A stretch of DNA of 64,000 nucleotides from Algoriphagus boseongensis (GCF_004362805.1 NZ_SNYF01000006.1:372001-436000); one strand, 5' to 3'. Positions 27,236 through 36,134 are shown, counted from the first letter of the stretch. The notes: generated by a model not told the origin, from the sequence alone. Translations and numbers: made by a program.

Positions 27236-27718
27236 TTAAGTCAGTTTTCGAATAATTTCTTCTGCTTCAGGATAAAGTCGAAGAAGATCCTCAGTTGCGA
27301 AAAGTTCAAAATCTCTGAAGTCAAATCCCGGTGCTACCACGCAAGAAACCAAAGAATAGCTTTCCGGTTCATCCAAACAACTTCCAAAAATTGTGTTGGC
27401 TTTTACCAGATGCTGTGGTAAAGTACCTTTTCCATCAACAGGTCCTAGCTTTAAAACTTCGTGGCCTTTCTCTCCCAGTAAATGTACAGACAGTGGGCTC
27501 CCTTCATGCCAAAACCAGAGCTCATCGCTTTTGATTCGATGAAAGTGAGAGACATTTTCAGAGCTCAAAAGAAAGAAAATGGAGGTGATTAGATTTCTTT
27601 TCCCGTTTTCAGTGTCCAGCTCTGAATCAGAGCGGTAAGTTTCAGCATAAAAACCTCCTTCTGGATGGGGCTTCATCTGAAGCCTTTCTACCAATTCCTG
27701 AATACGAGAAATACTCAT
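27236..27718 (-). CDS. DUF985-type cupin
   Basis: A 160-aa single-domain cupin of the DUF985 family. The family signature KPHPEGGFYAETYRS, HRIKSDELWFWHEGSPL and the final VAPGFDFRDFELF are present. The His and Glu residues in FHRIKSDELWFWHEG could bind a metal. No enzymatic activity is established for most members; some annotations mention a sugar-epimerase-like fold. It follows wecB by 3 bp on the same strand, so the two are co-transcribed and a role near nucleotide-sugar metabolism is possible but unproven. Confidence 0.88.
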   Translation of the reverse strand: MSISRIQELVERLQMKPHPEGGFYAETYRSDSELDTENGKRNLITSIFFLLSSENVSHFHRIKSDELWFWHEGSPLSVHLLGEKGHEVLKLGPVDGKGTLPQHLVKANTIFGSCLDEPESYSLVSCVVAPGFDFRDFELFATEDLLRLYPEAEEIIRKLT

Positions 27719-27721
27719 GGA

Positions 27722-28816
27722 TTAAGCGTAGTTTTTAATCAGAATGTCTACGATTCGTTCTGCAGTTTTTCCGTCCCAAAGCGGAATTCCTTGGTATTGC
27801 TTCCATTCCCCTTTCATGATTTTATCCAGATAAGGCTTTAGCTTTTTGGGGTCGGTACCTACCAGTTCGTTTGTGCCGAGGTGAATGGTTTCCGCTCGTT
27901 CGGTATTATCTCGAAGGGTTACACAAGGCACATTCATCACAGAAGTTTCCTCAGTTACTCCTCCTGAGTCTGTGATAACGCCTTTGGCATTTTTTACTAA
28001 ATAGTTGAATTCCAAATAGCCCAAAGGTTCGCACATAAGCAGGTTTGGAGCTGAAATACCTATAGCCTGAAGATTTTTTGCAGTTCTTGGATGAACAGGG
28101 AAAATGATTGGCAGACTACCAGTTCCTTCCAAAATCGCATCAATCATTGCCTTTAATTGCTGCTCCTGATCTACATTGGCAGGGCGATGCATGGTCATCA
28201 CGAAGTAATTACCCCGGCTTAGATTTTCAAAAATTTCCCCTTCGGGCTTTTTGAAATTAGGAGTTTGAGCAATGAGCGTGTCGATCATGGTATTGCCTAC
28301 GAAATGGATTTTTTCTTCGGCCACACCTGCTTTTCTCAGGTTATTATTCGCAATTTCAGAGGTAGTGAAAAAGTGATCCGTAATGGAGTCCGTCACCATT
28401 CTGTTGATTTCTTCAGGCATACTCAAGTCGCCAGATCGAATTCCACCTTCCACGTGGGCTACGTCGATTCCCAACTTTTTGGCAGCAATTGAACAGGCTA
28501 AAGTACTGGTCACATCACCTACCACAATCACCAAGTCAGGCCTGTTTTCCATTAATTCCTTTTCGAAAGCTACCATTATCGCAGCCGTCTGTTCGGCTTG
28601 GGTTCCTCCTCCTCCTCCAAGATTTGCATTTGGTTCCGGGATACTTAATTGCTCAAAAAAGTCCCCAGACATTTTTTTATCGTAATGCTGTCCTGTGTGG
28701 ACCAGGCGGAATTGAACGTCTTTTCCTTCTTTTTGCTTTTTTTGGAAAGCATGAATGATGGGTGCGATTTTCATGAAATTGGGTCTTGCCCCTGCCACCA
28801 CTGTAAAAATTGCCAT
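27722..28816 (-). CDS. wecB: UDP-N-acetylglucosamine 2-epimerase (non-hydrolysing)
   Basis: A 364-aa GT-B-fold epimerase that interconverts UDP-GlcNAc and UDP-ManNAc for surface polysaccharide synthesis. Family motifs are VVAGARPNFMKIAPI at the N-terminus, RLVHTGQHYD, AHVEGGIRSGDLSMPEEINR in the middle and ITDSGGVTEETSV near the C-terminus. ATG at 28816 begins the conserved MAIFTVVAGARPN; the longer frame adds only eight residues. A TATTTTTG box lies on the complement at 28838-28845. No wecC dehydrogenase is adjacent. The symbol follows the family. Confidence 0.9.
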   Translation of the reverse strand: MAIFTVVAGARPNFMKIAPIIHAFQKKQKEGKDVQFRLVHTGQHYDKKMSGDFFEQLSIPEPNANLGGGGGTQAEQTAAIMVAFEKELMENRPDLVIVVGDVTSTLACSIAAKKLGIDVAHVEGGIRSGDLSMPEEINRMVTDSITDHFFTTSEIANNNLRKAGVAEEKIHFVGNTMIDTLIAQTPNFKKPEGEIFENLSRGNYFVMTMHRPANVDQEQQLKAMIDAILEGTGSLPIIFPVHPRTAKNLQAIGISAPNLLMCEPLGYLEFNYLVKNAKGVITDSGGVTEETSVMNVPCVTLRDNTERAETIHLGTNELVGTDPKKLKPYLDKIMKGEWKQYQGIPLWDGKTAERIVDILIKNYA

Positions 28817-28948
28817 AGAGTTTAGGTAATTGCTTGGCAAAAATAAGGATTATGATTGGGAAGGGACTTCTTTCCTAAAGATTCTTGGTCAGGTTTTAGC
28901 TTGTTTTTTGTTTCTTTGTACCACAACTATTTTTGAGTTTAACCTTCA

Positions 28949-29617
28949 ATGAAAATACCGATTAGTCAGAAGTTTACCGCTTCCTTCGTCATTTTTGGAT
29001 TAGTACTAACCTTGATTTCCTGTGTGGAGACAGTTGAGAATCAGCAGACCGTATATTTCAATAATTTTTCAAAACTTGATTTGAGTGGGTTTGAAAATGG
29101 GAAATTGTTTATTTGGAGAAATGACACCATTGCTGGGTATTACCATAATGAGGAAGTAGCTGTAACTGTTCAGGATCTTCCTGCGCACAATTACATAAAA
29201 ATCACCGCTGAAATTTTGATCCATGACAGTTGGGACGGCAATCCTGACGACGGTATTTCTGGACCGGATTATTGGTACATGGGGTATGGAGGCGATGAGA
29301 TTTTTAGAACCACATTTTCCAATTCTCCTTGTGAATCTACATTCTGTCTCTATCAATCCTACCCAAATACCATTTTTAGGCAGAACGTTCCGAAGACTGG
29401 GGCTATTCAAACCAATTTACCAGGGCTTTGCATTTTTGGAGCATTTCCAAACTATACTACGAGATACCAGGTGGTTGAATTAATAGAACATTCCAATCCA
29501 GATGTCCGGGTTTTTATGGGTGCAGAACTAAAGCAAGTGAATAATCCCGATCCCATCTGCGATGAATCCTGGTCTGTCGCAAGTATTAGAATTGAAGCTA
29601 TCCAAACGAATAAATAA
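28949..29617 (+). CDS. Lipoprotein of unknown function upstream of the Wzi-like gene
   Basis: A 222-aa predicted lipoprotein: signal with LTLISC lipobox (Cys25), then a beta-rich domain with SKLDLSGFENGKLFIWRN and HDSWDGNPDDGISGPDYW. The acidic D- and G-rich segment could bind Ca2+. Four later cysteines (SPCESTFC, GLCIF, PICDES) may form disulfides. No family was recognised. Its stop codon shares one base with the ATG of the Wzi-like gene, so the two are translationally coupled and probably both at the outer membrane. Confidence 0.7.
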   Translation: MKIPISQKFTASFVIFGLVLTLISCVETVENQQTVYFNNFSKLDLSGFENGKLFIWRNDTIAGYYHNEEVAVTVQDLPAHNYIKITAEILIHDSWDGNPDDGISGPDYWYMGYGGDEIFRTTFSNSPCESTFCLYQSYPNTIFRQNVPKTGAIQTNLPGLCIFGAFPNYTTRYQVVELIEHSNPDVRVFMGAELKQVNNPDPICDESWSVASIRIEAIQTNK

Positions 29618-31320
29618 TGAGAAAGGGCAGTTTAAGGATAATTCGTTTGATCCTTTTTGGGGTTTTAGGTTTAGGATTTTTTCAAACTCAGGCTCAAACC
29701 ATTCCAATTGGAACCCCAGGTTTGGATGATTATTTAAGAAGGTTACAACTTCTAGGAAAAGTTGATTCTACTTCTTCCTGGATGGTTCGTCCTGTTTATC
29801 CCACGGAAGTTATGGGATTGGCCAATGGATTTGATTTGGACAGTTCTGTGGTGGATTTTGATGAGTCTGGCTTTTATTGGAGGTTTGGAAAAGAGGGAAA
29901 GGGAAAATTCTTGACCATGCCTGCAGTCTATAAGGTGCAGTTCAATTCGGAATATGCTTTTGGGGTGAATGACGGAGCTATGATTCCGAATCGTGGTTTC
30001 CAACAAGTCATAAGTCCTGGTGCCTACGCAGAATATGGGAAGTTCAGTTTTCAATTTCAGCCAGAAATACTTTTAGCCCAAAATAAGGATTACCTAGGTT
30101 TTCCTATCGAACATCAGGCAACGATTCTATTCTATTACGAATACATGAATCGTATCGATATGCCAGAGCGATTTGGAGAAAAAGCTTACAATAGGTTTTA
30201 CCCAGGTCAATCAAGCCTCAGGTTCAATTTAGATGAATTTTCTCTGGGCATTTCTTCGGAAAATCTTTGGTGGGGTCCTGGGAGAAGAAATTCTCTATTG
30301 TTGGGAAATAATGCTCCAGGTTTTCTTCATTTTACCTTCAATACCAGAAAGCCTGTGCAGACAAAAATTGGGTCTTTAGAAGGTCAGTTGATCTCTGGAT
30401 TTTTGAGAAGTACTGAATTTTTGCCCCCTTGGCCAGACTACACTATCCAAGAAAACCCAGTTTTGATTCCAAAACCGGAAAATGGCAAACGTTATTTATC
30501 AGGAATCATTTTCACATATCAGCCTAAATGGGTGCCTGGCCTTTTCCTAGGATATGGATCGACTAGCCAAATGTATAGAAATGAGGTAAGGACATTGGGA
30601 GATTTACTACCGGTATTTAATGGGAGAAAAAAAGGACAGACTGTTTACGATCCTATTCAAGAAACTAGGCAACAGTTTAGCTCCGGATATTTCCGTTGGT
30701 TGAGCCAAGAGGGAAGATTTGAATTTTATGGGGAATATGGAACCAGAGACAACGATCGAACCCTGAATGATTTCATTACCACTCCTGAGAGTGGGAGGGC
30801 TTTTACTTTTGGTTTTGCTCATCTATTGGGAACAAAAAATCCGAACCGATTCATTGAAATCAGTTCGGAGATGACACTTTCTGGACAAACCATACGAGAA
30901 GATATCCGACAGCTTCGAACTTGGTACATCCATGATCATATTCGACATGGCTATACCAATGAAGGGCAGGTACTTGGAATCGGAAACGGACCGGCTAGTA
31001 ATCAGATTTTCATTGGAGCAGCATGGGTTGAAGGTTTGAAGAAAATTGGAATTCAAATCGAGAGAATAGAATACAATAATGATTTTTACTACTACCGATA
31101 CGAAGCCTCCAAGGATTTCAGAAATAAGTATGTGGACCTGGTGTTTTCGCTAACACCCGAGTGGAAATTTGGGAATCTTTTAGTGGCAGGGAAGTTCCAA
31201 TATGTCAATACGCTTAACTACAAGTGGTTTTTGGAAAATGATCCTAACCAATATTTTGTACCGGGATATGACCGGAATAATTTTGTGGGACAAATAGGAT
31301 TAACTTATTTATTTAAATAA
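29617..31320 (+). CDS. Wzi-type capsule assembly outer-membrane protein
   Basis: A 567-aa beta-barrel protein of the capsule assembly Wzi family. A signal peptide (LGLGFFQTQAQ) is followed by an N-terminal segment (GTPGLDDYLRRLQLLGKVD) and many amphipathic strands with the family segment SLGISSENLWWGPGRRNSLL. The last residues QIGLTYLFK fit a barrel closing strand. In Klebsiella, Wzi anchors capsule to the outer membrane; here it is probably an exopolysaccharide attachment or export factor. It follows the lipoprotein with a 1-nt overlap and overlaps the convergent glycosyltransferase by 12 nt. Confidence 0.85.
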   Translation: MRKGSLRIIRLILFGVLGLGFFQTQAQTIPIGTPGLDDYLRRLQLLGKVDSTSSWMVRPVYPTEVMGLANGFDLDSSVVDFDESGFYWRFGKEGKGKFLTMPAVYKVQFNSEYAFGVNDGAMIPNRGFQQVISPGAYAEYGKFSFQFQPEILLAQNKDYLGFPIEHQATILFYYEYMNRIDMPERFGEKAYNRFYPGQSSLRFNLDEFSLGISSENLWWGPGRRNSLLLGNNAPGFLHFTFNTRKPVQTKIGSLEGQLISGFLRSTEFLPPWPDYTIQENPVLIPKPENGKRYLSGIIFTYQPKWVPGLFLGYGSTSQMYRNEVRTLGDLLPVFNGRKKGQTVYDPIQETRQQFSSGYFRWLSQEGRFEFYGEYGTRDNDRTLNDFITTPESGRAFTFGFAHLLGTKNPNRFIEISSEMTLSGQTIREDIRQLRTWYIHDHIRHGYTNEGQVLGIGNGPASNQIFIGAAWVEGLKKIGIQIERIEYNNDFYYYRYEASKDFRNKYVDLVFSLTPEWKFGNLLVAGKFQYVNTLNYKWFLENDPNQYFVPGYDRNNFVGQIGLTYLFK

Positions 31321-32151
31321 GTTCTGAAATCTACCAGTAAGCCTTGAAAATAGAAGTAGGGATAGCTTTTTTTGAAGCTTGATTTTTGAATTTAGATCGA
31401 GGTGAGAATTTTCTATTTCTTTGAAAATTGCAAGCCAAAGAGCAGACTTATTTTTTGAATTATGCCTCCAGTTGTGGGACACAGATTTTTCGAGATATAC
31501 CTTTTTTAACAGCACTTGATTCGAAGTTACAAGAGGTCCAAAAAATCCCATTTTCAAAAAGGAAATAAGGTCTAGTGAGAATTCACTCTCCCCAAATCTG
31601 AGCTTGTCTATGGGGTAAATTTTTTCCACAAATTCGCTTCTATGCAGGCCATGAAATGCCGCCCACCAATAGTCTTTATCCTTTTTAGCTATTCTAAAAC
31701 ATCGCTCTACTACATCTTCTATATCGGAGGCATCCTCATAGAAAGAAACCACTGTCTCATCCGGACGTTGATTTGCCATGCCGGGGATAGCAATACTCGC
31801 TTTGGGATTTTTCTCAAGAAGCTCGACTAGTTCGGAAATGTAATTGGGGTAGGGAAGATCATCATGTGGATTGGTAAAGCAATATTTGCTTTTGTTAGCG
31901 GCCTGCATCCAAAGCATTTCAGAGGTTTTAAACCAACCTAAATTTTCCGTGTTTTGGGTGAATTTGAATCTAGAGTCTGAGCTGCAAAACTCTTTACAAA
32001 TTGAAGCGGAATTATCAGGACTATTGTCATCGCAAACTAGAATCTCAAAATTGGAATAAGTCTGAGCAGCTAAGGCCTCCAATGTTTTACTAATAAACTT
32101 TTCAGCTTTATATACTGGGACAAACCCGATAACTTTTGGAGGAGCATTCAT
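31309..32151 (-). CDS. Family 2 glycosyltransferase
   Basis: A 280-aa GT-A fold glycosyltransferase. The nucleotide-sugar site begins VIGFVPVYKAEKFISKTLEALAAQ, and the DxD-like metal motif is seen as LVCDDNSPDN and later NPHDDLPYPNY. A C-terminal basic helical region probably contacts membrane or acceptor. Donor and acceptor are unknown. It converges with the Wzi-like gene, their 3' ends overlapping by 12 bp, so opposite transcripts may interfere. Together with wecB and Wzi it suggests a small dispersed polysaccharide locus. Confidence 0.87.
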   Translation of the reverse strand: MNAPPKVIGFVPVYKAEKFISKTLEALAAQTYSNFEILVCDDNSPDNSASICKEFCSSDSRFKFTQNTENLGWFKTSEMLWMQAANKSKYCFTNPHDDLPYPNYISELVELLEKNPKASIAIPGMANQRPDETVVSFYEDASDIEDVVERCFRIAKKDKDYWWAAFHGLHRSEFVEKIYPIDKLRFGESEFSLDLISFLKMGFFGPLVTSNQVLLKKVYLEKSVSHNWRHNSKNKSALWLAIFKEIENSHLDLNSKIKLQKKLSLLLFSRLTGRFQNLFK

Positions 32152-32267
32152 TCCATTTTGGGGATCAATTAAAGGTATCTTGAAATTCTCTTTCTAAGAA
32201 AGCTATTTCTTTTATTTTTCCTTTCCAGATTAAAACTTTGATCTTTGATCCTTAAAATTTAGATACG

Positions 32268-32780
32268 ATGAAAGCAGAAAAAAATAAAGTTGTTGCGGTT
32301 TCTTATACCCTAAAAGTGGATGATGGAGAGTCAGGTCCAGAATTGTTTGAAACTGTAGCAGATGATTCTCCATTTTATTTTTTGGTAGGATACCAAAATG
32401 TTCTTCCAAAATTCGAAGAGGTCATTATCGGGAAAGAAGTTGGGGAGACCTTTTCTGTTTTTATTGATTTTGAAAATGGATATGGGGATTATGACGAAGC
32501 CAAAAAAGTGATCATCCCTAAGGCGAACTTTAAAGAAGACGGCAAAAAGAATAAGGACTTACTGAAGGTAGGCCAAGTTATTCCCATGCAGGATGATAAA
32601 GGAAATCAAATGCGAGGGGAAATTATCAAAATTGATTATCGAGGAGTTCACATGGATTTTAATCCTCCACTAGCCGGCTTTGATTTATATTTTGAAGGGA
32701 AAGTAATCGCTATCCGGGATGCAGAACCTGTGGAACTTGAACATGGCCATGCACATGGACCGGATGGTCATCATCATTAA
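32268..32780 (+). CDS. SlyD-like FKBP peptidyl-prolyl isomerase
   Basis: A 170-aa FKBP-type prolyl isomerase of the SlyD branch. The N-terminal part has VAVSYTLKVDDGESGPELFE, the core has FYFLVGYQNVLPKFEEVIIGKEVGE, and an inserted flap (IIPKANFKEDG to GVHMDFNPPLAGF) replaces the classical FKBP active-site hairpin. The His-rich tail (HGHAHGPDGHHH) is typical of the Ni2+-binding tail of SlyD. Cytoplasmic, no signal peptide. It probably works as a folding helper and possible metal store. Monocistronic, followed by a 14-bp perfect hairpin. Confidence 0.9.
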   Translation: MKAEKNKVVAVSYTLKVDDGESGPELFETVADDSPFYFLVGYQNVLPKFEEVIIGKEVGETFSVFIDFENGYGDYDEAKKVIIPKANFKEDGKKNKDLLKVGQVIPMQDDKGNQMRGEIIKIDYRGVHMDFNPPLAGFDLYFEGKVIAIRDAEPVELEHGHAHGPDGHHH

Positions 32781-32806
32781 GAAACAGTTGTAAATCATTT
32801 CTTTAC

Positions 32807-32837
32807 CAAATGCCCTATTCTCAGAATAGGGCATTTG
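32807..32837 (+). terminator. Perfect 14-bp hairpin after the SlyD-like gene
   Basis: CAAATGCCCTATTC (32807-32820) pairs exactly with GAATAGGGCATTTG (32824-32837) around a 3-nt loop. It lacks a long T-tract, so it may act by stability rather than as a classical intrinsic terminator. Confidence 0.7.
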
Positions 32838-32909
32838 TCGTATAGGGCAGGATTTCAGGATGAGCTAGTTTTGACTAGTTCAAATTTTAAAACCTAACCT
32901 TTTCAAGTG

Positions 32910-33416
32910 ATGAAGACAATGATTGAAATTTTAAGAAAAGCTGCTTTGTTAAGCTTTTTTGTTGCGTTTATGGCATGCTCCAGTGATGATGGGCAGGATG
33001 TTTCCGGTGGAAATGAAGAATTTGTGGGTGACGTAAGCGGCGTGGGCACCGTATCAGCGTCAAAGGATTTTGACACCATATCCGGCACCAAGGTTTCCGC
33101 AGCGGGTACCAATATCATAGTCCTTCAAGGAACTGATAATTCCGGGAAAGGATTCCTGTTGCGCTTGTCAACCTATAATGGTACCGGAACCTATGATTTA
33201 GGTTTCACCAACATTGCGAATACCGCGACCTATATCGCAGGAACCGCAGTAGGGCAACAGTACTCTACGGCTTATCAGGGTACTTCTGGTAAAATTACAG
33301 TGACTTCCGATGATGGGAAAAGACTGGAAGGAACATTTGAATTCGTAGGAAAAGTAAACAACACCTCTACCTCTGTCACTGTGACCAATGGTAAGTTCAA
33401 AGTAAATCTTCAATAA
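32910..33416 (+). CDS. DUF6252-like lipoprotein
   Basis: A 168-aa predicted lipoprotein with signal LSFFVAFMAC and Cys about residue 22, then Ser-, Asp- and Gly-rich linker and an all-beta domain ending NTSTSVTVTNGKFKVNLQ. The domain resembles the small lipoprotein at 11713, especially the final TNG.F strand and the GTYDLG-type strand. Function unknown. ATG at 32910 is preferred over an overlapping GTG at 32907. Its own terminator lies immediately downstream. Confidence 0.75.
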   Translation: MKTMIEILRKAALLSFFVAFMACSSDDGQDVSGGNEEFVGDVSGVGTVSASKDFDTISGTKVSAAGTNIIVLQGTDNSGKGFLLRLSTYNGTGTYDLGFTNIANTATYIAGTAVGQQYSTAYQGTSGKITVTSDDGKRLEGTFEFVGKVNNTSTSVTVTNGKFKVNLQ

Positions 33417-33423
33417 GTCGAAG

Positions 33424-33445
33424 CACCCGAAAGGGATTTCGGGTG
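33424..33445 (+). terminator. Hairpin after the lipoprotein gene
   Basis: CACCCGAAA (33424-33432) pairs with TTTCGGGTG (33437-33445) around GGGA. A T-rich stretch begins 8 nt later. Confidence 0.75.
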
Positions 33446-33496
33446 GTTAGGCTATTTTTTAATTACTTTTTTTGGGTTAATCGGGGTGATTTAATC

Positions 33497-33537
33497 TAAA
33501 AAAAAGTTGGCCTCCCCATATTGGGGAGGCCTTTTTT
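33497..33537. terminator. Bidirectional terminator between convergent genes
   Basis: GGCCTCCCCA (33509-33518) pairs with TGGGGAGGCC (33522-33531). An A-tract lies left and T-tract right. The stop codon of the minus-strand gene at 33536 overlaps the T-tract. Confidence 0.9.
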
Positions 33538-34363
33538 ACTTTTTCAGATCATACCCATAACTCTTATAGGCTAAGTCGAAACTTAGCTCTTTGAGTCCGT
33601 CAATTCGATCTGAGGGGTACAGCAAATACGCCTTTGAAAGTTGGGTTACCGCCTTTCTAAAGGATTGGGAATTAAAATGAACGATTGCGTCATTGTAATA
33701 TTGAAGACCGGCTAATTCGACCAAGCTGACTTTTCTAAAAATGGAATTGTCACTGTAGTCAATTTGAGGACCGGCGAGTCTTTGACTTGGGTTTTTCAGC
33801 TGGGCAAATTTTTCAACTTTATAGGAATCCAAATAAGCTTCAACTTCAGAAGGGGCTGAAATCATTCCCCCCACAGGAAGGGTGCTTTCTAGAATTATTT
33901 TTTTACCGTCTAGGCTTGTGATTACAAAGACATGATAATCCGTTTCAATGATTTCAAAAGGGAAATTGTATCTGTCCAAAAGTAAACCAAGTGCTGCTGA
34001 TCCACTTACACAATCGTATTTGCCCTCGTTGAGCATGGCATTGAAACTGGAGTGGATCTCGTACTTTTTAAGTAGTCTTTGGTGAGTTTTTTGAAAAACC
34101 TGACGGAGTAATTTGACCTTATCGTCGTTTTTAGCAGCGATTTGATCCAATTCATCAACAAGGGATTCCCATGCATTGGTAGACCCAGCCTGCTCAAAAC
34201 CAACTGCACGGAAAAGCTGAAATACATCTTCCTGGCCTTTTTCCCAAAGTGATTTTTCAAGCTCTGAGTTGAAAAACTCACTTTCTTGAAAAGCAGATTC
34301 CTGCGAATTTGCCGATAAGGCAAAGCCCAGAAGAATCATACTTAAAAAGAAAAACCGTCTCAT
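33536..34363 (-). CDS. Secreted transglutaminase-like protein, function unknown
   Basis: A 275-aa exported protein (signal MRRFFFLSMILLGFALSANSQ). The middle contains KYDCVSGSAALGLLLDRY and DYHVFVI followed by ESTLP. This spacing recalls the Cys-His-Asp/Glu order of transglutaminase-like cysteine domains, but the third residue is not certain. A helical tail with LSKAYLLYPSDRI may be TPR-like. ATG at 34363 gives the signal peptide; the frame continues 23 codons upstream. Preceded by a good TTTG-N18-TAACTTTG promoter. Substrate unknown; activity is inferred from pattern only. Confidence 0.65.
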   Translation of the reverse strand: MRRFFFLSMILLGFALSANSQESAFQESEFFNSELEKSLWEKGQEDVFQLFRAVGFEQAGSTNAWESLVDELDQIAAKNDDKVKLLRQVFQKTHQRLLKKYEIHSSFNAMLNEGKYDCVSGSAALGLLLDRYNFPFEIIETDYHVFVITSLDGKKIILESTLPVGGMISAPSEVEAYLDSYKVEKFAQLKNPSQRLAGPQIDYSDNSIFRKVSLVELAGLQYYNDAIVHFNSQSFRKAVTQLSKAYLLYPSDRIDGLKELSFDLAYKSYGYDLKK

Positions 34364-34393
34364 CGAGGTGAAGCTATTGTTAATCAATTGTTT

Positions 34394-34423
34394 CAAAGTT
34401 AACAATTTGGTAACATTAGCAAA
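34394..34423 (-). promoter_or_regulatory. Promoter with Bacteroidota -33/-7 boxes
   Basis: On the complement, TTTG (34420-34423) is followed after 18 nt by TAACTTTG (34394-34401), about 30 nt ahead of the ATG at 34363. This is the best match to the TTTG / TAnnTTTG consensus found in the window. Confidence 0.55.
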
Positions 34424-34464
34424 AAAAATCAAGAAAAAGTTAACACAGGGGTAACCTGACTTGC

Positions 34465-34938
34465 TTACTCGTGGTGATAAGGTTCGTTTTTGAGGATGGT
34501 CATGGCCCGATAAAGCTGCTCAATAAAAAATGGGCGGATCATCTGATGGGAAAAAGTCATTTTGGACAAGGAAAACTTTCCATTTGCTCTAGAATACACG
34601 GATTCTGAGAATCCATAAGGGCCTCCAATTACAAAAATCAATTGTCTCAGCCCTGAATTCATTTTCTTTTGTAAATACTCTGAGAATTCAATGGAAGTAA
34701 AGGATTTTCCTTTTTCGTCCAGTAAGATCAGTTCATCCGAATTCTGAATTTTTTTCAAAATCAATTCTCCTTCTTTTTCTTTTTGTGCAGCCTCCGAAAG
34801 TGATTTTGAATTTTTTATGTCAGGAATTATTTCCAATTCAAATCGGATATAGTGTCCCAATCTAGAGCCGTATTCTTCCATCAATTTTAGGATGGCTGGG
34901 TGATCTGTCTTACCAATAGCTAGTATTTTGATTTGCAT
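34465..34938 (-). CDS. rlmH: 23S rRNA (pseudouridine(1915)-N3)-methyltransferase RlmH
   Basis: A 157-aa SPOUT-class methyltransferase that methylates pseudouridine 1915 in helix 69 of 23S rRNA. Family motifs are MQIKILAIGKTDHPAI at the start, LDEKGKSFTSIEFSEYL, FVIGGPYGFSESV (SAM-binding trefoil knot) and SKMTFSHQMIRPFFIEQLYRA, with EPYHHE at the C-terminus. Full family length. ATG at 34938 is used; the frame upstream adds 20 residues with no conservation expected. The ~140-bp gap to the divergent fasciclin gene holds no other coding sequence. Confidence 0.96.
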   Translation of the reverse strand: MQIKILAIGKTDHPAILKLMEEYGSRLGHYIRFELEIIPDIKNSKSLSEAAQKEKEGELILKKIQNSDELILLDEKGKSFTSIEFSEYLQKKMNSGLRQLIFVIGGPYGFSESVYSRANGKFSLSKMTFSHQMIRPFFIEQLYRAMTILKNEPYHHE

Positions 34939-35105
34939 GGTTTGAAAGTATAGGAATCCCTCAAAATTGCCAAGACTGAATACTCCTGCATTCTTCATAG
35001 TTCAGCAGGAAATCTTTCTTTTCAACAAATTTCTTTTTCAAGTAATAAAAACAATCCTGATAAACAGCCTGTTGCACCCTTATAAACCAAAAAAATAATA
35101 CTACC

Positions 35106-35606
35106 ATGAAAAAATTATTCTCAGTTGTGATGTTGGCTGTACTTGCTGCAGTTTCTTCATTCGCTCCAAAAACAAGTTCCGTACATGAAGTAGAAGCAGA
35201 CATTGTTGATCTTGCAGTTTCTACAGAATTCCTTTCCACTTTGGTTGCTGCAGTTAAGGCAGGTGACTTGGTTGATGTGTTAAAAGGAGATGGTCCATTT
35301 ACCGTTTTTGCTCCAACTAATGAGGCTTTTGCTAAGCTTCCAGCTGGTACTGTGGAAAACCTTCTTAAGCCAGAAAACAAGGCTAAATTGGTGCAGGTAT
35401 TGACTTACCATGTTGTTCCAGGAAAAATCATGTCAACTGACTTGAAAAATGGACAAAAAGCTAAAACCGTTCAGGGAAGTGAAATCACCGTGACTTTGAA
35501 AGATGGAAAGGCGATGATCAACAATGCTACCGTTACCAATGCTGATATCGTAGCTTCCAATGGTGTGGTTCACGTGATCGATACGGTAATCCTTCCTTCC
35601 ATGTAA
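35106..35606 (+). CDS. Fasciclin (FAS1)-domain secreted protein
   Basis: A 166-aa exported protein: signal [20 protein letters not shown], then one complete FAS1 domain. H1 motif is [22 protein letters not shown], the central YH motif is [13 protein letters not shown] and the H2-like end is [23 protein letters not shown]1 domains mediate adhesion and matrix contacts; role here is inferred from family. Monocistronic with a strong bidirectional terminator behind it. Confidence 0.93.
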   Translation: MKKLFSVVMLAVLAAVSSFAPKTSSVHEVEADIVDLAVSTEFLSTLVAAVKAGDLVDVLKGDGPFTVFAPTNEAFAKLPAGTVENLLKPENKAKLVQVLTYHVVPGKIMSTDLKNGQKAKTVQGSEITVTLKDGKAMINNATVTNADIVASNGVVHVIDTVILPSM

Positions 35607-35624
35607 TTGGAATAAGAAAAAATT

Positions 35625-35660
35625 AAAAAGACCGTCAGATTCAATTCTGACGGTCTTTTT
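35625..35660. terminator. Bidirectional terminator, 15-bp perfect stem
   Basis: AAAAAGACCGTCAGA (35625-35639) pairs with TCTGACGGTCTTTTT (35646-35660). It lies between the fasciclin gene and the convergent gene at 35661, whose stop is next to the T-run. Confidence 0.93.
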
Positions 35661-36134
35661 TTATTTGATCAATTCCTTCCTCTTTAGAATAGTTTCAAGG
35701 AATTTTTTGTCGTTATCAGAATTGAAAATCTTAAATGGCAAATGGATGAATTGCGCTTTGGAAAGATAAAGTACGTAAGCATCTTTAGTCACTTCCGCCT
35801 TTTTGATCATATTCCATTGGATAGGCATACCTTCTCTGGCATTTAGCTTCATCAAGATTTGTCTGCTATCAATTTCATAGCCCATTTTCTGAAAAATCGG
35901 CTTGTTTTGTTCCATTTGAGTCACTCCGGTAAACTGAATAGCCCAAAACAGGACGTACAATCCATAGGCTATTAGTGCTCCGATAATCCACCAAATAGAA
36001 GGGATCCAGAAATAACCACAACAAATCGCCAAAGCAATAAGAATTACCCACCATTGTTCTTTTAGAATGGAGATAAGTCCCATTTTAATGTAGGTTCCGT
36101 TTTCTAACTGGTATTTTTTTGTCTTGATAATCAT
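35661..36134 (-). CDS. YcxB-like membrane protein
   Basis: A 157-aa protein with two adjacent hydrophobic segments at residues ~30-70 (EQWWVILIALAICCGYFWIP in part; ALIAYGLYVLFWAIQF). A cytoplasmic C-terminal domain follows, with MPIQWNMIKKAEVTKDAYVLYL and FIHLPFKIFNSDNDKKFLETIL. This order, two helices then a small beta/alpha domain, is typical of the YcxB family (function unknown). Divergent from the 76-aa gene; a 9-bp inverted repeat lies in the shared upstream region. Confidence 0.75.
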   Translation of the reverse strand: MIIKTKKYQLENGTYIKMGLISILKEQWWVILIALAICCGYFWIPSIWWIIGALIAYGLYVLFWAIQFTGVTQMEQNKPIFQKMGYEIDSRQILMKLNAREGMPIQWNMIKKAEVTKDAYVLYLSKAQFIHLPFKIFNSDNDKKFLETILKRKELIK

